From: Bryobacterales bacterium
GTDB taxonomy: Bacteria > Cyanobacteriota > Vampirovibrionia > Obscuribacterales > Obscuribacteraceae
Direction: 5' to 3'
Assembly (NCBI GenBank): GCA_903970295.1
Contig: CAJCHQ010000985.1
Location: 1 to 8,658 of the forward strand
DNA: 8,658 nt
Under the pieces are notes generated by a model. The model made no database searches, had not been told where the DNA came from, and was given only the letters and a program-made list of their open reading frames with translations. The stretch's first letter is position 1. Each line of letters opens with the position of its first letter. Shown here one piece after another: positions 1 through 6,328 of this stretch. A program made the position numbers and the translations under genes.

Positions 1-40
1 GCCGGACCCCGGCATCCAGTCTGGGGAGATGGATACCGGG
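1..40. repeat. Palindromic, interspersed-repeat-like element at the left edge (possibly truncated)
   Basis: Two nested inverted repeats are visible. Arms CCGGCATCCA (9-18) and TGGATACCGG (30-39) match at 9 of 10 positions around an 11-base loop. GCCGG (1-5) pairs perfectly with CCGGC (9-13) around ACC. Read on the minus strand, the words CTGGATGCCGGGGTC resemble the core of GC-rich palindromic repeats scattered between genes in many bacteria. This is a resemblance only. The element starts at base 1, so it may continue outside the window. It lies downstream of the hydrolase gene and could act as a 3' stabilising hairpin; no T-run on the minus strand supports a terminator. Confidence 0.45.
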
Positions 41-126
41 CAGCTTTGGTTAATTATCAGTTTTTAGCACACGCGGTCCTGTCCACTGATGAAGTGATTT
101 CTTTCATGCTGTAGGTGCACAAATGG

Positions 127-1041
127 TTATTTTGCAGCACTAACCGGCATGGGCACCACTTTACTGAGAAATTCATTCATCAATTCCCCTATCACTTCAC
201 CATCTTCTTCTATAGCGAAGTGTCCGGTATCGAGCAGATGAAACTCCAGATTTTTCAGATCGCGCTTGTATGGCTCAGCTCCTGCAGCCGGAAAAATCTG
301 GTCATTTTTCCCCCAGACAATTAGCATGGGCGGCTGGTGCGTGCGGAAATATTCCTGCCACTGAGGATAAAGCGGTGGATTTGAGCCGTAGCTATAGAAT
401 AGTTCGAGTTGGATTTCTTTGTTGCCTGGTCGATCCATCCCAGCTTGATCGTGCACCCAGCCGTCTGGACTGATTGCTTCTAAATTACGCACACCTGTGT
501 GATACTGCCATTTTGTTGCATCAATCTCAAACAACGGTTTTAATGGAGCGCCATTGTTCTCTGATTTGTCCTTCCAGAACGGTCTGAAGGGCTTCCAAAA
601 GTCATTGTCTAACCCTTCTTCGTAGGCATTGCCGTTCTGCACGACGAGAGCCTGAATGCGCTCAGGATGTTTAGCAGCGATTCTGTAACCGATCGGCGCA
701 CCGTAGTCCATAACGTAAAGCGAAAACTTGTTGAGTTTCAACTCCTCAGTAAACTTGTCCACTATGCGAGCCAGATTGTCGAAACTATATTCAAAATCCT
801 TGACGCTCGGGGTTGAGCTGCGCCCGTAGCCAGGGTAGTCTGGTGCTACCACATGAAACCGCTCGGACAGCATCGGTATGAGGTTTCGGAACATATGAGA
901 GTCGGTTGGAAAACCATGCAACAAAATGATTGTGGGAGAATTTTTGTCGCCTGCTTCGCGATAAAAAATATCTAGATCTTCAATTTTGACCGTGCGATAA
1001 AAAACCTGTCTGCGAGAGTTGCCTGATTGCATCTGAGCCAT
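127..1041 (-). CDS. Alpha/beta hydrolase with Asp nucleophile (epoxide hydrolase / haloalkane dehalogenase-like)
   Basis: A complete cytoplasmic alpha/beta-hydrolase of 304 residues with no signal peptide. Seen: oxyanion-hole motif HGFP at 42-45 followed by [11 protein letters not shown], the strand/turn [10 protein letters not shown] (66-75), nucleophile elbow V-M-D112-Y-G-A, a cap region about 140-230, WGKND (D247, possible acid) and DTGH274F with the catalytic His. An Asp nucleophile is known from epoxide hydrolases and haloalkane dehalogenases, which form a covalent ester intermediate; esterases and lipases use Ser. The residue after the nucleophile is Tyr, where classical dehalogenases and many epoxide hydrolases have Trp, so the substrate is uncertain. 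The start ATG has AAGGAG (1055-1050) 8 bases upstream. That site overlaps the TAA of the preceding gene, which indicates co-transcription and perhaps coupled translation. It is the last gene of the four-gene minus-strand run. The family call is secure; the reaction is not. Confidence 0.9.
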   Translation of the reverse strand: MAQMQSGNSRRQVFYRTVKIEDLDIFYREAGDKNSPTIILLHGFPTDSHMFRNLIPMLSERFHVVAPDYPGYGRSSTPSVKDFEYSFDNLARIVDKFTEELKLNKFSLYVMDYGAPIGYRIAAKHPERIQALVVQNGNAYEEGLDNDFWKPFRPFWKDKSENNGAPLKPLFEIDATKWQYHTGVRNLEAISPDGWVHDQAGMDRPGNKEIQLELFYSYGSNPPLYPQWQEYFRTHQPPMLIVWGKNDQIFPAAGAEPYKRDLKNLEFHLLDTGHFAIEEDGEVIGELMNEFLSKVVPMPVSAAK

Positions 1042-1053
1042 TGTGAATTCTCC

Positions 1054-1674
1054 TTATGGTGTTTTTACATACTTATCAAAAATTTTCCTAGCCGGCTTGC
1101 TCTCCAAAACATCGTCGAGTCCTGGTTTGTGCATTTTTGTTGCTTTCTCGGCGAAGCCGGTGACGTTTAATAACGGGTTGATTTTGTCGGCAGGAATGTA
1201 CCAGGTTTCGCCCTGATGGGTCTTGTTTAGCACTCTTATGCGCAGCAAAACCACGTTCTTTTCAGCTTTGTATGTGTCGAGAACATGGACCACCAGCGGA
1301 TTTCTTCTTTCAGTTAAAGAAGTATTGGGCGTGTTGGCATTCAAATCGACTAAGCCCGAAGAATTTACCCTATCTCGTTCAGCCTCATTTTGAAGAGCTT
1401 TATCGGGAGCCGCAAGACGAGCGGATACGCTGTTCAGTCGCAAGTAAGCCGCCAAAAGATGCGGATCCTGAAACGCTGGAATACCGCCGACTGTTTGACA
1501 GACGAAGTCCTTATTTATCAGTTGGTCTGTCTGTTCGTGCACCACGAAGTATTGATAACCCAAGTAGCATGCAGCAAGAACTGCGACCAGGAACAGCCCC
1601 TTGTGGTGTATCCCTCCCTTTTTTGTTCTGGAATAAACTCTCCGCGTTTTGAAACACAAAGATTGTTTCGTCAT
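1054..1674 (-). CDS. Single-pass membrane-anchored protein of unknown function
   Basis: A protein of 206 residues that I do not recognise. The first 25 residues are basic (KTRR, RTKK, HHK), followed by a hydrophobic segment at about 26-45. By the positive-inside rule the N terminus should be cytoplasmic and residues 46-206 outside the inner membrane. The segment contains LAAC (33-36), a match to a lipobox. However, the basic leader is long and the residues after Cys36 stay hydrophobic (YLGYQYFVV), so an uncleaved anchor is more likely. The soluble part has a likely helical stretch (70-103), a Ser/Asn/Thr-rich linker (104-120) and a probable beta-rich part (127-160, with VVLLRIRVL and ETWYIP). 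There are no catalytic motifs. The start ATG is preceded by GAGGA at close spacing. It sits 27 bases after the receiver gene and 12 bases before the hydrolase gene. It may link the phosphorelay to the envelope, which is inference from position only. Confidence 0.75.
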   Translation of the reverse strand: MTKQSLCFKTRRVYSRTKKGGIHHKGLFLVAVLAACYLGYQYFVVHEQTDQLINKDFVCQTVGGIPAFQDPHLLAAYLRLNSVSARLAAPDKALQNEAERDRVNSSGLVDLNANTPNTSLTERRNPLVVHVLDTYKAEKNVVLLRIRVLNKTHQGETWYIPADKINPLLNVTGFAEKATKMHKPGLDDVLESKPARKIFDKYVKTP

Positions 1675-1701
1675 TTTATCCTCGACAACAGCAAGTCGCA
1701 G

Positions 1702-2070
1702 TCAATCACGCGGTCCCCATTTTTTTATCATGCGATCTAAATCCGCCATTAATGCCGGTTTCTGGAGAAAATCGTCCATGCCAGCTTGCAGGCACTGCTC
1801 CGCATCTGCGTGGCCGGTGAGGGCGATGATCGGGACGCGCTTTGTTTGTGATCTCAATTCTTTTTCGCGGATCAACGAGGTGGCATGTCCGCCGTTGATA
1901 CCGGGCAATCCGATATCCATGAAAATCAACATGACGTCGGAATTGTCTCTTTGTACCGCTTCCTCCCCTGTACCGACGGTAACGCACTGGTGACCGAGAA
2001 CGCCGAGCGCGCGACGAGTTACCATCTGCAGGGTGGGGTCATCTTCGACTACTAATATCAGGTTTGACAT
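1702..2070 (-). CDS. Stand-alone response regulator (receiver domain only)
   Basis: A single CheY-like receiver domain of 122 residues with no output domain. All conserved positions are present: acidic pair E9-D10-D11, phosphoacceptor D52 in FMDIGLPGINGG, T85 in IALTGHA, and K104-P105 in FLQKPA. Sequence of this kind is typical of receivers that partner hybrid kinases and accept phosphate from a transmitter or HPt domain. Its start overlaps the end of the kinase gene by 13 bases in a different frame, with GGCGG a few bases upstream inside the kinase gene. Translational coupling and a dedicated kinase-receiver pair are therefore likely. Without a DNA-binding or enzymatic domain it must act by protein interaction or as a relay intermediate. 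It could also be the split-off C-terminal receiver of an ancestral longer hybrid kinase. Confidence 0.93.
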   Translation of the reverse strand: MSNLILVVEDDPTLQMVTRRALGVLGHQCVTVGTGEEAVQRDNSDVMLIFMDIGLPGINGGHATSLIREKELRSQTKRVPIIALTGHADAEQCLQAGMDDFLQKPALMADLDRMIKKWGPRD

Positions 2071-5024
2071 TCATCCGCCCGAAAAGGAATATTGACCCAG
2101 AACGTTGATCCCTTGCCAGGTTCGCTTTCAACTCCTATCTGACCGTGCATCAACTCAGTCAGGGTTTGGCAAATACTCAAGCCCAGTCCAGTGCCACCAA
2201 ATATTCGTGAAGTGGAAGTTTGCAGCTGCTCAAAAGGGCTAAAGAGCTTCTGCTGTTGGTCTTCGCTGATGCCTATGCCTGTATCTCGCACTGTAAAGCG
2301 TAACTCCGTCAATGCAGGAGTCTTCTTGCTGACAGTCACTCCGATCTCTACTTCGCCTTCTTCAGTAAATTTGACTGCATTGAAGACCAGATTTATAAGG
2401 ATCTGCCTTACCCGCAGCTCGTCGCCGCACACCAGATCTGGTACGTCCGATGCCACCACGGAACTGACGGTGAGTTTCTTTTTGTCTGATTCGCTTTTTA
2501 CCAGCTGCACTGCGTCGCCGATTGCGGGTCGAATGGCAAAATTTCTGTGCTCAAGCAATAATTTTCCGGCCTGTAATTTGGACGCATCAAGCAAATCGTT
2601 CAGGATCTGGAGCAGCCGCTGCGAGGAAGCAAAGGCTGTGTCAGCCAGTTGGCGAATATCTTCATCCGCTGTAGATTGCGCGATTAGTTCAATCAATCCC
2701 ATCACCCCCGCCATCGGTGTTCTCACTTCATGGCTGACTGTAGCGAGAAATCGCGTCTTTGATTGCAGGGCTGCTTCGAGTTCCAGTGTTCTTTGCTTGA
2801 CTGCCGTTTCGAGGGCTTGGGAGACCATTCTCTGCTGCAGCAGACTGGTGATCCGGGCGCACAGCTCGCGCGCCGAAAAGGGCTTGACCAGGTAATCATT
2901 GGCGCCTGTTTCGATTCCCTCCGCTCGAGCCTCTTCTCCGGCTCTCGCCGAAAGCAGTAACACCGGCGTACTGTTAAATTTTTCCGATGCTCTAATCGCT
3001 TGCACCAATTCGAATCCGTCCATGTCTGGCATCATCACATCTGTGATCACCAGATCTGCGGGCTCTCGCTCTAGAGCGGCCAGAGCTTGCCGCCCGTTAG
3101 ACACGGGTTCGATGTACCAGAACGGACTGAGCAAACGGTAAAGATAATCACGCATGTCGGCGTTGTCGTCGGCAATGATTATTCTCAGTTGTGAGCTTGC
3201 TCCTTGAGCCATGTCTTCGTGTGGCGATGCATTGTTGGTAGTAGTTCCGGTCCGCCAACCGCTCGTCTCAAGGAGAAAGGTTTCGGCGTGTATGACTTTC
3301 AAATTGTCACGACTCTCATGCACCACTTGATCGGGGGCGAAGTGACTGTGGCCGCGTGGAATGTCCACAACAAATGTAGTGCCGGCACCAAGTTCGCTTT
3401 GCAGCGTCACTTTGCCGCCATGCAGCCGCGCTAGCTCACTGACCATCGCCAATCCGATGCCGCTTCCTTCGTAAGTGCGCGCGCCCTCTGCTTTGAACCG
3501 ATGAAAACGTTTAAAAACATTGGGCAGGTTTTCTGCGGAAATTCCTATACCTGTATCACTGACCGACAGTTCAAAACTGCCATCTCTCTTGCGCAAATTG
3601 ACCGTAATTTTGCCAACGCGCGTAAACTTGAAGGCATTGGAGAGGAGATTGAGAACGATCTTTTCCCACATCTCACGATCCACGTATGCGTTCTCTTCAA
3701 GCTCCTCGCAATGCACTTCAAGGGTGAGGCCCTCGCTTTCGATAGCTGAGCGAAACAGACTTGTGAGCTCAGTCGTAAACTTGCTCAAATCAGTTGGCTC
3801 GAATCTCGCGTCGTATCGACCGGCCTCGATTCGCGAAAATTCCAGCAGACTGTTCACCAATTTTAAAAGGCGCAAAGCATTATTTTGGACGATTTGCAGA
3901 TCAGCATGGTCATCGTTTTCGAATTTTCGGCTTAGCAATTTCTCCAGCGGCCCAAGCATCAGAGTTATAGGAGTGCGAAACTCATGACTGACGTTGTTGA
4001 AAAACACTGTTTTTGCGCGATCCAATTGCTCGAGAGCTTCGGCTTTGCGCCGTTCCTGTTCATAAGCACGCGCGTCCTTTAAAATGGTGGCGATTGCCCT
4101 GCCCACTGATTCAAAAAAAACGATTGCTCTGTCATCGAGCTCTTGATGCGGACTGACGGTTGCAAAAAGGAGCAGGGCTTCGCCCTCATTGCGTGAAGGA
4201 ATGGGAATGATTATGGCTCGCTTGGACGTTAGGCCAAGCAAGCTTTTTGGCAAAACGGATTCGTCATCTTTAAGGTCGTCAATCGTCACGGGTATGCCGG
4301 ACCTTGCGCAGGTTAGAAGTTTTGCGATCAACGAATCAGCCATCAAGTAGCGACGCATGACTTCGCTCTCCGCGTTACTGGCTAAGAGCTCGCAGCGGTC
4401 GGATTCGCCGTCCAAAGAATAAAATGCGCACAAGGGTAAATCAGGTTTGTTTGCTTCCAGTACAAGACCAATTGATTGCAGTAATTCGCTTTCTGTTTCT
4501 GCTTTTGTACGAGCTAGTTCGCTGACTATTCTCAGCCGGCGCTCACCAATTACCCGTTCCGTAGTTTCGGCGACTGGAGTAAAAATGCCGACGATTTTGC
4601 CGGTGCTGTCTTTGACGGCGCTGTATGAGAAAGTGTGATAGGTTTCCTCGGGATAACCGTTTCTTTCCAAAAACAGTTGCAGGTCGTCGCTGTAGGTGGC
4701 TTCACCGGTCGTAAACACCCCATCTAGCATCGGTCCGATGGTCGGCCAAATCTCTGTCCAGACTTCTTTGCCGGGCTTAGCCAGAGCTTTGGGATGCTTC
4801 CCACGCAAATGGCTAACGTAAGAATCGTTGTAAAGCATCGTCAAATCTGGTCCCCACCATAAGATCAGCGGAAACCTTGAATTCAGGCAAAGGGCAACCG
4901 ATAGCTTTAAAACCTCGGGCCAATTCTCAACCCCGCCAACTGTTGTCGATGACCAATCTGTCTCGCGGAAGAGACGGCGCATTTCGCCTTCGCCCTTGAA
5001 AATGGTTTGCTCAAAACTTGACAA
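2058..5024 (-). CDS. Soluble hybrid sensor histidine kinase: PAS-like, GAF, HisKA-HATPase, REC, HisKA-HATPase
   Basis: About 988 residues, numbered here from the TTG at 5024. Order: PAS-like sensor about 22-157 (WWGPDLTMLYND); GAF-like domain about 163-322; coiled-coil signalling helix about 317-342; HisKA with phospho-acceptor H347 (VSHEFRTP); HATPase with N463, DTGIGI from D490 and EGSGIGLAM at 519-527; low-complexity linker about 557-611; receiver with D619-D620, phosphoacceptor D662 (ITDVMMPDMDGFE), S692 and K714; second helix about 732-757; second HisKA with H765 (VSHEVRTPMAG); second HATPase with N882, DTGIGI from D914 and GGTGLGLS at 943-950. All catalytic residues of both transmitters are intact. 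There is no membrane segment, so it senses an intracellular signal or partner. No terminal receiver or HPt is fused; the next gene supplies a free receiver. Starts are ambiguous: the frame is open to 5135, with TTG at 5078, TTG at 5024 (GGAGG 8 bases upstream, preferred) and ATG at 4982. Family sequences usually include the GGEM-like residues just before the ATG, which favours an upstream start. Confidence 0.93.
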   Translation of the reverse strand: MSSFEQTIFKGEGEMRRLFRETDWSSTTVGGVENWPEVLKLSVALCLNSRFPLILWWGPDLTMLYNDSYVSHLRGKHPKALAKPGKEVWTEIWPTIGPMLDGVFTTGEATYSDDLQLFLERNGYPEETYHTFSYSAVKDSTGKIVGIFTPVAETTERVIGERRLRIVSELARTKAETESELLQSIGLVLEANKPDLPLCAFYSLDGESDRCELLASNAESEVMRRYLMADSLIAKLLTCARSGIPVTIDDLKDDESVLPKSLLGLTSKRAIIIPIPSRNEGEALLLFATVSPHQELDDRAIVFFESVGRAIATILKDARAYEQERRKAEALEQLDRAKTVFFNNVSHEFRTPITLMLGPLEKLLSRKFENDDHADLQIVQNNALRLLKLVNSLLEFSRIEAGRYDARFEPTDLSKFTTELTSLFRSAIESEGLTLEVHCEELEENAYVDREMWEKIVLNLLSNAFKFTRVGKITVNLRKRDGSFELSVSDTGIGISAENLPNVFKRFHRFKAEGARTYEGSGIGLAMVSELARLHGGKVTLQSELGAGTTFVVDIPRGHSHFAPDQVVHESRDNLKVIHAETFLLETSGWRTGTTTNNASPHEDMAQGASSQLRIIIADDNADMRDYLYRLLSPFWYIEPVSNGRQALAALEREPADLVITDVMMPDMDGFELVQAIRASEKFNSTPVLLLSARAGEEARAEGIETGANDYLVKPFSARELCARITSLLQQRMVSQALETAVKQRTLELEAALQSKTRFLATVSHEVRTPMAGVMGLIELIAQSTADEDIRQLADTAFASSQRLLQILNDLLDASKLQAGKLLLEHRNFAIRPAIGDAVQLVKSESDKKKLTVSSVVASDVPDLVCGDELRVRQILINLVFNAVKFTEEGEVEIGVTVSKKTPALTELRFTVRDTGIGISEDQQQKLFSPFEQLQTSTSRIFGGTGLGLSICQTLTELMHGQIGVESEPGKGSTFWVNIPFRADECQT

Positions 5025-5032
5025 GATCGGAG

Positions 5033-5037
5033 CCTCC
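5033..5037 (-). promoter_or_regulatory. Ribosome binding site that decides the kinase start
   Basis: On the minus strand GGAGG lies exactly 8 bases before an in-frame TTG (5024-5022). The longer TTG start at 5078 has no such motif (GCGAAG directly adjacent). The first ATG (4982) has only purine-rich GAAGG close by. If correct, the kinase mRNA carries a leader covering the 5025-5078 stretch, which could otherwise code 18 extra residues of low complexity. Confidence 0.55.
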
Positions 5038-5109
5038 GAAGCCTGCTGTGCTGTCGACGAGAAGTTGAGTCTTGGCAACTTCGCTGATCGCAGCGGGGCC
5101 GACTGAAAT

Positions 5110-5157
5110 AGTCTTAGTCTATGGGATCTGCTTCAATTTTGACCGACAAAAGTCTTA
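5110..5157. repeat. Repeated AGTCT / AGTCTTA words upstream of the kinase
   Basis: TAGTCT is present twice in perfect tandem at 5109-5120, and AGTCTTA occurs at 5110-5116 and again at 5151-5157. The two heptamers start 41 bases apart, close to four helical turns. They lie just upstream of the kinase start, where promoter and activator sites would be expected. No convincing -35/-10 pair was found next to them. A role as a transcription-factor site is inference. Confidence 0.3.
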
Positions 5158-5215
5158 ATTTCAGTGCCAAGCCTGAAAATTTTGTAGAGCTCGCTCGCTT
5201 GTCAGGAGGCGATGG

Positions 5216-5238
5216 GCACCACCGGTAGTGCGTGGTGC
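5216..5238. promoter_or_regulatory. Candidate operator or hairpin in the divergent intergenic region
   Basis: GCACCACCGGTAGTGC (5216-5231) is a 16-base palindrome with 7 of 8 pairs matching; only 5220/5227 mismatch. Directly adjacent, GTGGTGC (5232-5238) is the exact reverse complement of GCACCAC (5216-5222), giving a second possible pairing with a 9-base loop. The site lies about 48 bases before the sulfurtransferase start, between two divergent transcription units. It could bind a dimeric regulator serving one or both, or form alternative hairpins in the sulfurtransferase leader. No regulator gene is adjacent. Confidence 0.45.
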
Positions 5239-5285
5239 GAGTAAAGTCGTTGCTTGTTCGTCGCGCCAGACCGGGATAAGATTGA

Positions 5286-6146
5286 ATGATGCAAATTGAA
5301 ATCATCTCTGCCGATCACCTGATTGTGCAACTAAAGCAGGGAGCCGATTACAGTATCGTAGATGCCCGCACCAGTGAAGAATTCGGTCGCGGTCACGTCA
5401 AAGGCGCGGTATCGATGCTCTGGGAAGAGTGGTGCCGGAAGCCTCCGACGGATTGTGCGGCAGCTCTGACAGAGCCTGGATATTGGGGATTGCTGGCAGA
5501 TCCGGTGGCGGAATCTTTCGCAGAACGCCTTTCAGCTGCAGGCTTAAGCAACTCCAAGCCAGTGGCAGTTTATGCTGATGGTCCGGCGTCCAAAGGACGT
5601 GAGGGGCGAATCGGCTGGATGCTTTTGTATCTGGGTGCCGAAAAAATTTTTCTGCTCGATGGTGGCTGGTCTGTTTGGCTTAACGCCGATGGAGAGACCG
5701 AATTTGGTGCCGCGACAAAACGAAAGGCGGGCGATTTCCGCATCGACATACACGAAAAGCGGCGCGTGATGTTTGCTCAGTTAAAGGAGTCTTTGCAAGA
5801 CAATTCTTTGCCTCTCATGGTAGACACTCGCACCCACAACGAATTTGCAGGCCGCTGCTATGATTACCAGCCTCGCAAAGGGCGCCTGCCTAATTCGCTT
5901 TTGATCCCCTTCAAAGACCTATTCGCTGAAAACGGTTTATTCATTTCGAAAGAGCCCTTTCTCGAGAGGTGCGCGCAGCAGATCAATGGCGCCGACAACA
6001 TCGTCACTTACTGCGAAGTCGGCGTCCGAGCCGCTGCTTTTGCGTTGATGTACGAGATGTATACGGGCAAAGTGGTGCCGGTTTTCGATGGCTCTGTGAT
6101 GCAGTGGGCATACGATCATGAGTTGCCGATGGTTGTAGAAGAATGA
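5286..6146 (+). CDS. Two-domain rhodanese-family sulfurtransferase
   Basis: A tandem-rhodanese protein of 286 residues, the usual length for thiosulfate/3-mercaptopyruvate sulfurtransferases, which move sulfane sulfur onto an acceptor through a Cys persulfide. The N-terminal domain (about 6-135) keeps the fold motifs D26-A-R, EFGRGHVKGA and DGGWSVW. Its active-site position reads Y-A-D98-G, so it lacks the catalytic Cys, as is normal for the family. The C-terminal domain (about 160-280) has D180-T-R, GRLPNS, catalytic C243 in the loop CEVGVR (243-248) and FDGSVMQW. That loop differs from CRKGVT of thiosulfate enzymes and CGSGVT of mercaptopyruvate enzymes, so the donor cannot be named. No signal peptide is seen, so it is probably cytoplasmic. 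Start: ATG ATG in tandem, with GGGA about 9 bases upstream of the first; the second ATG (5289) is equally possible. It is transcribed divergently from the kinase operon and appears monocistronic. Confidence 0.9.
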   Translation: MMQIEIISADHLIVQLKQGADYSIVDARTSEEFGRGHVKGAVSMLWEEWCRKPPTDCAAALTEPGYWGLLADPVAESFAERLSAAGLSNSKPVAVYADGPASKGREGRIGWMLLYLGAEKIFLLDGGWSVWLNADGETEFGAATKRKAGDFRIDIHEKRRVMFAQLKESLQDNSLPLMVDTRTHNEFAGRCYDYQPRKGRLPNSLLIPFKDLFAENGLFISKEPFLERCAQQINGADNIVTYCEVGVRAAAFALMYEMYTGKVVPVFDGSVMQWAYDHELPMVVEE

Positions 6147-6328
6147 TCGGCTATCGCACAGGGGTGTGAATTTTGGTCATTGAAGTACGAACATTTTCCT
6201 CACTGCTCGCGTACCAAATCAACGCCTATTGCGGCCGCTCAAATTGAGTTTTTCCACCGAACTTGAGTTCTTTTTCGCTTGAATCCGGGAAGACCATCTT
6301 CACGACCAGCTGCCGCCTAAGCCTTGCG
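6147..6328. terminator. Convergent intergenic region with two weak palindrome plus T5 units
   Basis: The sulfurtransferase and the membrane-protein gene end facing each other across 182 bases. CTCAAATTGAG (6238-6248) is followed by TTTTT (6249-6253), and GAACTTGAGTTC (6259-6270) by TTTTT (6271-6275). Allowing realistic loops, each gives only about four base pairs, so these are weak terminators at best for the plus-strand gene. The duplicated TTGAGTT...TTTTT layout is the only structure noticed here, apart from the palindrome GCGGCCGC at 6231-6238. Confidence 0.3.

Noticed and set aside
2191..2895. Plus-strand open frame of 234 codons opposite the kinase
   Set aside because: Ser/Arg/Cys-rich composition typical of an antisense shadow; the opposite strand encodes intact HisKA, HATPase and receiver motifs.
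3520..3987. Plus-strand open frame of 155 codons opposite the first HisKA-HATPase
   Set aside because: Antisense shadow of conserved kinase motifs; no ribosome binding site or recognisable domain.
5114..5305. Minus-strand open frame of 63 codons in the divergent spacer
   Set aside because: It would cover the start of the sulfurtransferase and the regulatory spacer, has no convincing ribosome binding site, and its residues are not protein-like.
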